From Sphingobacterium bambusae (GTDB lineage: Bacteria > Bacteroidota > Bacteroidia > Sphingobacteriales > Sphingobacteriaceae): a stretch of 64,000 bases of DNA. A program made the translations under genes and the position numbers. The number at the start of each line of letters is the position of its first letter. The first letter of the stretch is position 1. The notes beneath the pieces are model-generated. The model had not been told where the DNA came from. It was given only the letters and a program-made list of their open reading frames with translations, and searched no databases. The DNA lies in NCBI RefSeq assembly GCF_033955345.1, contig NZ_CP138332.1:5456001-5520000 (forward strand), in the 5' to 3' direction. Of the stretch, positions 48,025 to 55,458 are shown one piece after another.

Positions 48025-48170
48025 ACTCTCTGGTTAATTGTTTCTTGACTACATTAATGAACAGTGTCAAGGTACTTTCTTTTTCTTTTGTACTGTACAC
48101 AAATTTTCACATTGTAGGTGCTATCATCCTTTTTGAGATGTTCAAACACCTTCATACTTACAGTTGCCAT
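48025..48170 (-). pseudogene. N-terminal stub of a tyrosine-type recombinase (integrase)
   Basis: An ATG at 48170 reads 38 residues beginning 'MATVSMKVFEHLKKDDSTYN' and ending 'KYLDTVH' before a TAA at 48054. This is the arm-DNA-binding N-terminus of Bacteroidota tyrosine recombinases, which normally have about 400 residues. Past the stop, a different frame continues the family with 'VVKKQLTREF' to about 48025. So the gene first suffered a frameshift and was then cut off at the end of the DUF4238 gene. It shows that this end of the island was once linked to a mobile element. Confidence 0.7.
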
Positions 48171-48188
48171 AATTCTCTCGAATTAATG

Positions 48189-48218
48189 AACGTAAAAGCG
48201 CTGTAACACTTTTACGTT
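48189..48218. repeat. 10-bp inverted repeat upstream of the recombinase relic
   Basis: AACGTAAAAG (48189-48198) and CTTTTACGTT (48209-48218) form a perfect 10-bp dyad with a 10-base loop, 19 bases ahead of the relic start codon. It could be a terminator, a recombinase binding site or part of an attachment region; no T-tract decides the matter. Confidence 0.45.
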
Positions 48219-48271
48219 AAGTTCAACAAAAATTTAAATAAGTCACACTGGATCGCGGTTGACATTGCGGC

Positions 48272-48412
48272 TTAGGGCATTGGTTCTAATTGCCCTGAAA
48301 AGTGGATTTCTTGTTTTGTGCGCCCACCTAGGCTCAGTCCAGAGACCAAAATATTTTGAGACTTTTGGACGGCTCTGAGTAATATAGTGCAAAAGCTTCG
48401 TTTCTGACTCAT
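48272..48412 (-). CDS. possible 46-aa ORF upstream of the recombinase relic
   Basis: A 46-codon frame starts 'MSQKRSFCTILLRAVQKSQN' and ends 'LEPMP'. The surrounding 180 bases are less AT-rich than the island. No family is recognised and no ribosome-binding signal decides the case; it may equally be conserved non-coding sequence of a former element. The rest of 48171-48644 holds only the inverted repeat and the ArsR operator. Confidence 0.2.
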   Translation of the reverse strand: MSQKRSFCTILLRAVQKSQNILVSGLSLGGRTKQEIHFSGQLEPMP

Positions 48413-48607
48413 TGAACTAATTTACAGATATCTATGGAGATGTGAAAATTCTGTGTTGTAACCTATTTGTAACACTTTTATTTTTTGTCATATTTAATTC
48501 TACATTTGCTAACAATCGTTGGAAATGTTCCCAATACGGATCTCTTTGGCTATTGCCTCTGCACCAAATCAGCTTACGCAACCATAACAAATTTGAAATT
48601 GTCAACA

Positions 48608-48631
48608 TATAATCGTAATATTGCGATTATA
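48608..48631. promoter_or_regulatory. ArsR-type operator before arsR
   Basis: TATAATCG (48608-48615) and CGATTATA (48624-48631) form a perfect 8-bp inverted repeat with an 8-base spacer, ending 13 bases ahead of the ArsR start codon. A site with the same ATCG-N8-CGAT core lies behind arsR. This fits autorepression by the encoded ArsR protein. Confidence 0.65.
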
Positions 48632-48644
48632 AAAAGCTATAAGC

Positions 48645-48974
48645 ATGGGAATCACCAAGACAGATATATTTTCAGAAGAACATAACAAGCTTGCTTCCTT
48701 GTTTAAAGTACTGGGACACCCGGCACGCGTTGCTATCCTTAACCATATTATCAAACAAAATGCATGCATCTGTAATGATCTTGTTGAAGAGCTAGGCTTG
48801 GCGCAAGCCACCATTTCTCAGCATTTAAAAGAGCTAAAAAGTATCGGCATTATTCAAGGATCTATTGAAGGAAAGTCCGTATGCTATTGCATTGAAGAAA
48901 AAACCTGGAAGGAAGTGCAGGGAATAATCAATCTGTTCTTTGATCAAGACGTTAAAGTAGAAAAATGCTGTTAG
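48645..48974 (+). CDS. arsR: ArsR-family metalloregulatory repressor
   Basis: The 109-aa winged-helix protein has the family core 'LFKVLGHPARVAILNHIIKQ', the recognition helix 'GLAQATISQHLKELKSIGII' and a beta wing ('SIEGKSVCYCIEEKTW'). A Cys pair lies before the recognition helix ('NACICNDLVEEL', C-x-C) and another at the very end (CC), and these could bind arsenite. It would repress itself and the two genes behind it through the two ATCG-N8-CGAT sites. The stop lies inside a terminator, so downstream genes depend on their own promoter or on read-through. Confidence 0.85.
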   Translation: MGITKTDIFSEEHNKLASLFKVLGHPARVAILNHIIKQNACICNDLVEELGLAQATISQHLKELKSIGIIQGSIEGKSVCYCIEEKTWKEVQGIINLFFDQDVKVEKCC

Positions 48975-48984
48975 CATTTTTTTT
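48961..48984 (+). terminator. intrinsic terminator overlapping the arsR stop codon
   Basis: AAAAATGCT (48961-48969) pairs with AGCATTTTT (48973-48981) across a 3-base loop, and T residues run to 48984. The hairpin overlaps the last codons of arsR, so part of the transcripts should stop here, before the second operator. Confidence 0.7.
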
Positions 48985-48994
48985 GCCGCGCAAC

Positions 48995-49010
48995 ATCGTT
49001 ATATAGCGAT
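48995..49010. promoter_or_regulatory. second ArsR-type operator, before the DUF6428 gene
   Basis: ATCG (48995-48998), 8 bases, CGAT (49007-49010) repeats the core and spacing of the site before arsR. It sits between the arsR terminator and the DUF6428 start at 49048, so the two downstream genes probably have their own ArsR-controlled promoter. Confidence 0.55.
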
Positions 49011-49047
49011 ATTACAATTTAAAAATTAATTAGCAAAGGAGATACCT

Positions 49048-49512
49048 ATGAAACTATCAGAAATCAAAAGCATCCTATCAACATTAGACAATGTTGAATT
49101 TCAATTAGAAAACGGCGCTTTCGTGCCGGAACATTTCCATGTAACCGAAGTCGGTATGATTAGCAAGAACTTTATCGACTGTGGTGGCACGATAAGAACA
49201 GAACGCGTGGTCAATTTCCAACTTTGGAATGCAGACGACTTCGAGCATCGATTAAAGCCCAACAAATTGCTTAACATTATTAAACTGTCTGAAGAACAAC
49301 TGGGAATAGCCGATGCAGAGATCGAGGTAGAATATCAAACCGAAACGATTGGAAAGTATGACCTTGCATTTAGCGGAAAACATTTTGTGCTTAAAAACAA
49401 GCAAACAGCCTGCTTAGCGACGGAAGCATGTGGCCTGCCAAGTGATAAACCCAAAGTTGCGCTATCACAGTTGCAAAATTCTTGTTGCTCGCCAAATTCA
49501 GGTTGTTGCTAA
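49048..49512 (+). CDS. DUF6428 protein of the ars cluster
   Basis: The 154-aa protein has the DUF6428 pattern ('FVPEHFHVTEVGMISKNFID', 'CGGTIRTERVVNFQLW') typical of small proteins between arsR and arsenate-reductase-like genes in Bacteroidota. Its C-terminus is Cys-rich (CCSPNSGCC), which suggests metalloid or metal binding. Biochemical function is not established. A GGAG ribosome-binding sequence precedes the start (aaaGGAGatacct), and the reductase-like gene follows after 19 bases. Confidence 0.75.
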   Translation: MKLSEIKSILSTLDNVEFQLENGAFVPEHFHVTEVGMISKNFIDCGGTIRTERVVNFQLWNADDFEHRLKPNKLLNIIKLSEEQLGIADAEIEVEYQTETIGKYDLAFSGKHFVLKNKQTACLATEACGLPSDKPKVALSQLQNSCCSPNSGCC

Positions 49513-49531
49513 GTTGTAAAGAGCTATACGC

Positions 49532-50176
49532 ATGTACCCCAAATTAGTAGATACCATCGGGCAGTTTCAAGTGGATGCTGCCCTAATGCGCGAACGTAAA
49601 GCCCTACTAAAGCCGCTGATTGCCTACATTCAACGGAAGTACGATGAAGATCAGGAGATCCATATCAACTTTATTTGTACGCATAATTCCAGGCGGAGCC
49701 ACTTCGCGCAAATATGGGCGCAAACGGCAGCTCGTTTTTATGGTATACAAAACGTTCATTGTTATTCGGGCGGCACAGAAGAAACCGCCTTATACGACAA
49801 GGTAGTTTTTACACTACGTCAACAGGGCTTTCAATTTCTCCAATTGTCAGCAGGTAACAATCCGATCTACGCGATCAAGTACGACGATAACTGCGCACCT
49901 CTTATTGGCTTCTCGAAGAAATACGATCACCCCTACAATCCCCTCTCCCATTTTGCAGCCGTTATGACCTGCTCGCAGGCTGATGGCGGATGTCCATATA
50001 TCGCAGGAGCCGAAAAGCGGATTCCAATCACCTTCGAGGACCCCAAGATATCCGACAACACGCCCGAGCAAGACAAGGTTTACGCCAAAACAAGCTTGGA
50101 AATAGGCCAAGACATTTGCTATGTGTTTTCACAGATCCATAAAAAAAATGAGGCAGCCAACATTAAAATTTCTTGA
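49532..50176 (+). CDS. arsenate reductase-like low-molecular-weight phosphatase
   Basis: The 214-aa protein has the P-loop C49-x5-R55-S56 ('FICTHNSRRSHF') of low-molecular-weight tyrosine phosphatases and thioredoxin-type arsenate reductases, 'YSGGTEETALYDKVV', and a late 'VMTCSQADGGCPYIAGAEKR' with two more Cys. The final Asp loop is 'ITFEDPKISDNTPEQD'. It would reduce arsenate to arsenite, or act as a phosphatase. Unusually, no arsenite exporter (ACR3 or ArsB) follows; the next gene is a histidine kinase 252 bases away. Confidence 0.8.
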   Translation: MYPKLVDTIGQFQVDAALMRERKALLKPLIAYIQRKYDEDQEIHINFICTHNSRRSHFAQIWAQTAARFYGIQNVHCYSGGTEETALYDKVVFTLRQQGFQFLQLSAGNNPIYAIKYDDNCAPLIGFSKKYDHPYNPLSHFAAVMTCSQADGGCPYIAGAEKRIPITFEDPKISDNTPEQDKVYAKTSLEIGQDICYVFSQIHKKNEAANIKIS

Positions 50177-50428
50177 TCGCTAGCTAGCCCTTTGGATATT
50201 TTACTGATGTCCCTCGGAATTGGATTACGCTGTATGTTCCCCAATATCTCCAACATCACTGGGGCGCTTTGCTATCCCTCCTCAAGTAAAAAATTGGGTT
50301 GAATGAAAAGCCGTCCTTACTAACAGAATTTTACTCATCATCCGGTTTATGAGCCAATTAGATGTGCACATAATAATTGTGCAACAAAAGCACAAAAATT
50401 ATTACATTTACTGATCAAAACCCACTCC

Positions 50429-51946
50429 ATGCGAAGCTACACAGGTATTCAATTTTTGAAAGAATTTGAATATTCAGATATCGGATTATGTGTTGTAGAT
50501 CCCGGTAACGATCAAATTGATTACTGCAATCCAGCATTTGAACATATACTCAACAAATCGGGCCGCGATTTGATCGGCAAGAATTATGTCGACCTGCTAG
50601 GCCCGCAATGGGAAATTAGCCAGACACTTTTTACAGAAATGCTGTTTAACAGTTCCGTTTTAAAAAGGAATGTCACGGCCCCGTCAAGCACTATGGAGTC
50701 GCATGAACAGATCTTGGAAGTAGGCTATATTGCTGTTCATTCCGATCACGAACAGTCCCGCTGGCTTATTATATCGGTCGTGCAGAAAGCAAACAGCGAC
50801 CCACATCGGGAGGGTATAAAATCAGGCACTGGCGCCAATGCTGTCCTTGAGCTAGCCAAATCAAACATCCTGCTGAGCGAACTGAACACGATATTAAAAG
50901 AGAGCCAAGAAAATCTAGAATCGGCATTTGAAGCTGGTAACTTGGGACAGTGCGGCATAAATTTTTCCACGGGCGAAGTTACGCTCAGCAAAAAGGGCAG
51001 AAACTTCTTCGGACTGGCCCAAGATATCCAAGTAACATGGGAACTATTACTGGAGGCCGTAAACGAGGAATTTCATGAAATGGTAAATTCGGCATTTTCT
51101 GACGCCCTAACGTTGGGAAAACCAGTAGACAGCACCTATTCCATAACGCACCTTAGCTCAAAGGAGACCAGATGGCTCCGAGTGATGGCCAAAGTTCATT
51201 TCAATGCCCAGGGCGAGCCTTTAAAGTTATTTGGACTGGTGATGGACATAACTGAACAAAAAAACGATGAGCAGCGAAAGAATGATTTCATCGCTATGGT
51301 AAGTCATGAGCTTAAAACGCCCATCACTTCTGCACAGGGATATACCCAACTGATCCAGCGGAAGGCTGAAGAAAGCGGAAACGTGTTCCTAGGGAGCTTA
51401 GCCGACAAAGCTTTTACGCAGCTTGGAAGAATGTCGAAGCTGATTAATGGATTTCTGAATTTATCACGACTAGAGTCTGGCAAAATAGGTATCCATCGAG
51501 AAAGATTTGATTTTAAAGCGTTAATCAACGAGGTCGTTGAAGATGCCCGAGCAACTATCCCCACCCATACTGTCCAAGTGGATAAATGTACGAACATAGA
51601 TGTGTGTGCAGACCGTGATAAAATACAGCAGGTACTAAACAATTTGATAAGCAATGCCGTGAAATATTCCACTGTCGGGACCAATATATTGATCAGCTGC
51701 GAGCGTATGGGCTCTTTCTTAAAAACACAAGTGAGGGATCAAGGGATAGGAATTGACTCCGAAACGATCTCGCTAGTTTTCGATCGCTTCTATAGGGTCG
51801 AATCAACGCCAACAGAACATATATCGGGCTTCGGAATCGGTCTATACATTTGCAAAGAGATCATAGATCGACATCAAGGAAAAATTTGGGCTGAGAGTAC
51901 CCTAGGAATTGGAACGGTATTTTCGTTTACGCTACCGATAGCATAA
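50429..51946 (+). CDS. PAS-domain sensor histidine kinase
   Basis: The 505-aa protein has no membrane segment. It has a PAS domain at about residues 8-120 and a second PAS/PAC-like region at about 165-275 ending 'KLFGLVMDITEQKNDE'. The kinase core follows: H-box 'FIAMVSHELKTPIT' (phosphoacceptor His about 292), N-box 'DKIQQVLNNLISNAVKYS', then 'VRDQGIGID', 'FDRFYRVEST' and 'ISGFGIGLYICKEIIDRHQG'. It is a cytoplasmic two-component sensor; no response regulator is adjacent, so it is an orphan. The ars cluster lies upstream, but a link is not shown. Confidence 0.9.
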   Translation: MRSYTGIQFLKEFEYSDIGLCVVDPGNDQIDYCNPAFEHILNKSGRDLIGKNYVDLLGPQWEISQTLFTEMLFNSSVLKRNVTAPSSTMESHEQILEVGYIAVHSDHEQSRWLIISVVQKANSDPHREGIKSGTGANAVLELAKSNILLSELNTILKESQENLESAFEAGNLGQCGINFSTGEVTLSKKGRNFFGLAQDIQVTWELLLEAVNEEFHEMVNSAFSDALTLGKPVDSTYSITHLSSKETRWLRVMAKVHFNAQGEPLKLFGLVMDITEQKNDEQRKNDFIAMVSHELKTPITSAQGYTQLIQRKAEESGNVFLGSLADKAFTQLGRMSKLINGFLNLSRLESGKIGIHRERFDFKALINEVVEDARATIPTHTVQVDKCTNIDVCADRDKIQQVLNNLISNAVKYSTVGTNILISCERMGSFLKTQVRDQGIGIDSETISLVFDRFYRVESTPTEHISGFGIGLYICKEIIDRHQGKIWAESTLGIGTVFSFTLPIA

Positions 51947-52090
51947 AACCCCCAACAAGTTTTTTCACCCCCCTAAAACCAACGCCCAAAAAATAGCGTA
52001 AATAGCGCTAACTACATATTAGGCCGTACATCCGTACCAGCCAAATATTGTCGTCAATCAATTTTTATGAGCATTTAACAGCACCCTACT

Positions 52091-52321
52091 ATGGACAGAA
52101 TAGGTGGAAAGAGTCCGCTAAGGCAAATGATCCTTCGCGGCAAGGCGCGGGAAGATTTCTTTGCATGGTATGCAGATCAGTTTCAAAAAAAGCCGCTCAG
52201 TGTAGATCTATGGCTTATCGGCTTGCAACTGGAACTATTTAGTCTGTTTTTTAAGCAGACGATCCGCGATGCCAATGACTTTTATGCCGCATTGGATGCT
52301 TACAACAACGCAAGATCATAA
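52091..52321 (+). CDS. small hypothetical protein
   Basis: The 76-aa frame (MDRIGGKSPLRQMILRGKAR...) is helical and amphipathic, with 'FFAWYADQFQKKPLSVDLWL'. It has no signal peptide. I do not recognise the family. It ends only 36 bases before the 21-bp tandem repeat array. Confidence 0.5.
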   Translation: MDRIGGKSPLRQMILRGKAREDFFAWYADQFQKKPLSVDLWLIGLQLELFSLFFKQTIRDANDFYAALDAYNNARS

Positions 52322-52357
52322 GTCGTAAAAAAATCGTGCGAGGTAATTGTTCCGCAT

Positions 52358-52966
52358 AAGTAATCACTTGTCGGCCGTAAGTAATCACTTGCCAGCCATA
52401 AGTAATCACTTGTCGGCCATAAGTAATCACTTGTCAGCCATAAGTAATCACTTGCCAGCCATAAGTAATCACTTGTCGGTCATAAGTAATCACTTGTCAG
52501 CCATAAGTAATCACTTGTCGGCCACAAGTAATCACTTGTCGGTCACAAGTAATCACTTGTCGGTCACAAGTAATCACTTGTCGGCCATAAGTAATCACTT
52601 GTCGGCCATAAGTAATCACTTGTCGGCCATAAGTAATCACTTGTCGGCCATAAGTAATCACTTGTCGGTCACAAGTAATCACTTGTCGGTCACAAGTAAT
52701 CACTTGTCGATCATAAGTAATCACTTGTCGGCCATAAGTAATCACTTGTCGGTCACAAGTAATCACTTGTCGGTCATAAGTAATCACTTGTCGGTCACAA
52801 GTAATCACTTGTCGGTCACAAGTAATCACTTGTCGGTCACAAGTAATCACTTGTCGGTCATAAGTAATCACTTGTCGGCCATAAGTAATCACTTGCCAGC
52901 CATAAGTAATCACTTGTCGGCCATAAGTAATCACTTGTCGGTCATAAGTAATCACTTGTTGACCAG
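52358..52966. repeat. tandem array of 29 units of 21 bp
   Basis: Twenty-nine head-to-tail units run without a gap. Each has the 13-base core AAGTAATCACTTG, identical in all 29 copies by my reading, and an 8-base linker, most often tcggccat or tcggtcac. Apart from the last unit (linker ttgaccag), linker changes are all transitions (t/c or g/a) at six positions. The core holds the dyad AAGT-AATC-ACTT, which widens to ACAAGT/ACTTGT where the preceding linker ends in ac. The unit is two helical turns long. Both strands are open across the array (SNHLSAI-type and RQVITYG-type heptads), as expected from a 21-base period without stops; I do not regard either as a gene. Confidence 0.95.
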
Positions 52967-52986
52967 AAGAATTCCCTAAAAAATCG

Positions 52987-53023
52987 AAAACGCTAACCCG
53001 ATCTCTGATCAAGTTAGCGTTTT
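52987..53023. terminator. bidirectional terminator-like hairpin
   Basis: AAAACGCTAAC (52987-52997) and GTTAGCGTTTT (53013-53023) form a perfect 11-bp stem with a 15-base loop, with A- and T-rich flanks on either side. It lies between the repeat array and the convergent cell-wall hydrolase gene and can end transcripts from both directions. Confidence 0.65.
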
Positions 53024-53120
53024 TGGGTTTACATAAGTTAGCGGAAAGCAGCGTTGCTGTAGAAGCAGCCTGTAGAAGTTCACGAATTGACAAAAGATAG
53101 ATCGGTCATTTTTATATCAT

Positions 53121-53726
53121 CTAGTATTTATCAATCCAGTTAGCAAAAACAGCGATGCTAGATTTTAAGCGCCGCTTCGCTTGCACGCGATTGTCGACAT
53201 TGCCCTCGATGCTGAGGATATAGGCATGCGACAGCCCGTTTACCAAGCCGACATGATTGATGCGTTTCGCGCTAGCGCTGTAGATGCCAAAGACATCGGC
53301 CAGTGCCGGAACGGACTGGGCCGTGGCGCAGTTATCGCGCGCTAGCGTGTATCGTCTTGCTTGGGGAAAGAGTGCCGGACTCCAAGGATTACGGGGTTGC
53401 GCTTGTCCGGCCTGCGCATAACACCAAGAGACAAAGGCAGCACACCAAGCATGCCCCTTGCCCAAGTGCGTATAGCGCAGATAGGCCTCTACCCTTTCGC
53501 CATCGTTATTTCCGCTCAGCTCTCGCACGCCCAGTTCGCCGGCGGCAATGCGCATAATCTGTTGACGCAGGGGAAGCCCGGCAAGACCTAACCCGTTATG
53601 CCGCAGGGCGAGTGCTTCGCGCTGCGCAGCCGCTGTTAGATCACGATGGCCAGTGCCCATAAGGAGGCAAAGAGCAAGAGAAAGAATACCGAGAAATAAA
53701 GAATACATTGTTGCCATGATGTACAT
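53121..53726 (-). CDS. exported CHAP/NlpC-like cell-wall hydrolase
   Basis: The 201-aa protein has a hydrophobic N-terminal signal (about residues 5-24). The mature part has 'IMRIAAGELGVRELSGNNDG' and 'GKGHAWCAAFVSWCYAQAG', with C95 or C102 as the likely nucleophile, and H158 in 'RINHVGLVNG'. This is the Cys-His pattern of CHAP/NlpC-type peptidoglycan amidases or endopeptidases. Its start overlaps the preceding membrane-protein gene by 91 bases in another frame, so a later ATG (53714, MATMYS) is possible. With the upstream membrane protein and Fn3-like protein it resembles a lysis or wall-remodelling cassette. Confidence 0.75.
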   Translation of the reverse strand: MYIMATMYSLFLGILSLALCLLMGTGHRDLTAAAQREALALRHNGLGLAGLPLRQQIMRIAAGELGVRELSGNNDGERVEAYLRYTHLGKGHAWCAAFVSWCYAQAGQAQPRNPWSPALFPQARRYTLARDNCATAQSVPALADVFGIYSASAKRINHVGLVNGLSHAYILSIEGNVDNRVQAKRRLKSSIAVFANWIDKY

Positions 53727-54022
53727 TGTTTAAAAGTGTTCATTACATTTTTACGAAAATCCTTGAAGGGTTGCCACAGAAACTCCTGTAGCCACAAGCT
53801 ACAGAAGATGGCTAAAACCAAGGCCAAGATGCCGAACAGCAGTACCGACAGGATACCGATATCCAGCACGGCAGCCGTAAAATCAATGCGCTGCAATAGT
53901 AGTCCGCAGCGTATAAAGGCGATCGTTAAGCAGAGGACAAGGGCTGCTATTATGAACTTTTTGTTTGTTTGCTTGGCAGCCGTTTCGCTTGTCCAGCTGC
54001 CGCGTAGAGCGATTGTTTTCAT
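53636..54022 (-). CDS. small membrane protein (holin-like by size and context)
   Basis: The 128-aa protein has three hydrophobic segments (about residues 23-42, 52-76 and 106-127) separated by short polar loops, with a basic loop 'WQPFKDFRKNVMNTFKQC'. No family is recognised. Its end overlaps the cell-wall hydrolase gene, so the two are coupled. A holin-type role is suggested only by size, topology and this coupling. Confidence 0.6.
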   Translation of the reverse strand: MKTIALRGSWTSETAAKQTNKKFIIAALVLCLTIAFIRCGLLLQRIDFTAAVLDIGILSVLLFGILALVLAIFCSLWLQEFLWQPFKDFRKNVMNTFKQCTSWQQCILYFSVFFLLLFASLWALAIVI

Positions 54023-54106
54023 CTGTATCTAAATTTAAGTGTACCAATTTTTTGATTGCTGCTATAGGGTGAAGGCGGCTAGGCCAACCTCCACCCTAAT
54101 TCATCG

Positions 54107-54739
54107 CTAGCGCGCAATAATGGAGGTAAATTCACTCCAGTCGCCGCTGCCGAGCGCATTGCGCCCTTGTACACGCGCAAAATACCGCGTGCCCGGTTCG
54201 AGATTGCCGACAATAAACTTTCGGGAATTTCGAACGGTGTAAGATTGCTCCCAGGTGATGCTTTCCGTATCGCCGAGCATCCTTCCGATTTCGATCAGGT
54301 ATTCCGTTGCAGCTTTATCCGCTTGAAAGCGAATGCCAATTTCGCCACTCACGGCGCCATCCCCCATGCGTACGAGCAGGATCAAGCCGGGTTTCGTCAA
54401 TGCACTGTTTGGCTTTCCTAGAATTAATGCCGAGCTGCTTATAATCGCCGCGCTGCCCAGCGCCACGCTATTGACCAAATTCGCCAGTTCCCGAAATGCC
54501 GCCAAGAGTTTGACCCTGCTCTCCTCTTTCTGATCATTATCGTTCTTGCTGCCACCGCGGATCGCAATCTGTAGCTTCGCAATATAATCTGCTGCCTGCT
54601 CCGTAAAGGTTTCAATCAGCGTATTGGGGCTAGTAAAATTGGGGTTGTCCGTTAGCGCATTGCTCACTTTACCTGCCAGCACCGCTAATTCTTCGTGTCG
54701 TAGATAACTGTAGTCTATCCTTGCTTTTAATCTTTTCAT
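54107..54739 (-). CDS. protein with C-terminal fibronectin-III-like domain
   Basis: The 210-aa protein has a helical N-terminal part (MKRLKARIDYSYLRHEELAV, then 'LLAAFRELANLVNSVALGSA'). The C-terminal Fn3-like beta domain ends 'ARVQGRNALGSGDWSEFTSI', the typical closing strands of this fold. No signal peptide is present. Similar 200-residue proteins are common in Bacteroidota and often lie near repeats or phage-like genes, from memory. It is the first gene after the phased GAACGAA control region and is followed by the membrane protein after 84 bases. Confidence 0.65.
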   Translation of the reverse strand: MKRLKARIDYSYLRHEELAVLAGKVSNALTDNPNFTSPNTLIETFTEQAADYIAKLQIAIRGGSKNDNDQKEESRVKLLAAFRELANLVNSVALGSAAIISSSALILGKPNSALTKPGLILLVRMGDGAVSGEIGIRFQADKAATEYLIEIGRMLGDTESITWEQSYTVRNSRKFIVGNLEPGTRYFARVQGRNALGSGDWSEFTSIIAR

Positions 54740-54872
54740 TTTTCTGTTTTTTTAAATGATTAAACATATTTGTTAATTGTCCTGTAAGTTCTGGCGGGTA
54801 CCCATTCGTCGACCTTACAACACAAAGTTTATCAACCGCTTACAAAAAAAAAAGACATGGAGGCCTAAGCGG

Positions 54873-54925
54873 ACGAAAACGAACGAAGTAGTACGAAAAC
54901 GAACGAATTCGAACGAATTCGAACG
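54873..54925. repeat. phased GAACGAA repeats in the control region of the Fn3 module
   Basis: GAACGAA occurs at 54881, 54901 and 54911, and GAACG at 54921, giving 20-, 10- and 10-base steps. The 15-base word ACGAAAACGAACGAA is repeated exactly at 54873 and 54893. The cluster is about 135 bases upstream of the Fn3-like start on the minus strand and behind the HTH_17 gene, so it looks like a multi-site operator or iteron set. The rest of the 326-base gap (54740-55065) shows no gene. Confidence 0.55.
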
Positions 54926-55065
54926 CGAAAAGCAAAGTTTCTGGACGTCTTTGTAACAAGGGAAAGTGCTATAATGGGGTAAAAAGGTTTGTGAAGAGGC
55001 GAAAAAGAAGAAAAATGGTCGACAAGCTGCGATTAGCTTCCTGTAGTGCGCGAGACTATTCAGGT

Positions 55066-55458
55066 TTACCTACCTTTGCGCTGCTTAAGCCGAAGTACTT
55101 CATGCTTATAGTAGAAAGGCTTTCCACCAAATTTGTGGATGGTTAAATCAACTCTAAGCTCGTAAAATTTCGTTAGACCACAGTCAAACAGCTCGCACGC
55201 TTCGGTACGATCAATCAGGTTCTCCAGCTCGGCTTGAATAGTAGCTACTATTTTTTCGCTAGCCTCTGCTTGTTGTAGGCTCTCAGAGATTTCTTGCAGA
55301 ACTAAAGTTTGTTTTACTGCTTCTTGCAATAATTGTTTCTGAAGATCGAGCATTTCATAGGTATGAAGCAGCGCCAAGTTACTAGCTTCAGGAGAAGCAG
55401 CCGGCGGTGCTGCGGTTGCGGCAGTTTTAGTAATACGTATAATCGCGACCTTTCTCAT
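55066..55458 (-). CDS. coiled-coil protein with C-terminal excisionase-type (HTH_17) domain
   Basis: The 130-aa protein has an Ala/Pro-rich N-terminus and a helical coiled-coil-like middle ('LDLQKQLLQEAVKQTLVLQE'). It ends in a short winged HTH with 'LFDCGLTKFYELR' and 'KFGGKPFYYKHEVLRLKQ', the excisionase/MerR-like HTH_17 pattern. Such proteins bind DNA in mobile elements. It lies beside the phased GAACGAA repeats and reads towards the Fn3 module, so it is a candidate binder. Confidence 0.65.
   Translation of the reverse strand: MRKVAIIRITKTAATAAPPAASPEASNLALLHTYEMLDLQKQLLQEAVKQTLVLQEISESLQQAEASEKIVATIQAELENLIDRTEACELFDCGLTKFYELRVDLTIHKFGGKPFYYKHEVLRLKQRKGR

Noticed and set aside
52358..52966. 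Possible CRISPR array
   Set aside because: The units are only 21 bases with 8-base near-identical linkers, so there are no unique spacers, and no cas genes are nearby.
52347..53093. Long open frames on both strands across the 21-bp array, with heptad repeats SNHLSAI and RQVITYG
   Set aside because: A stop-free 21-base period keeps frames open automatically on both strands; there is no proper start, signal or domain, so no gene is called.
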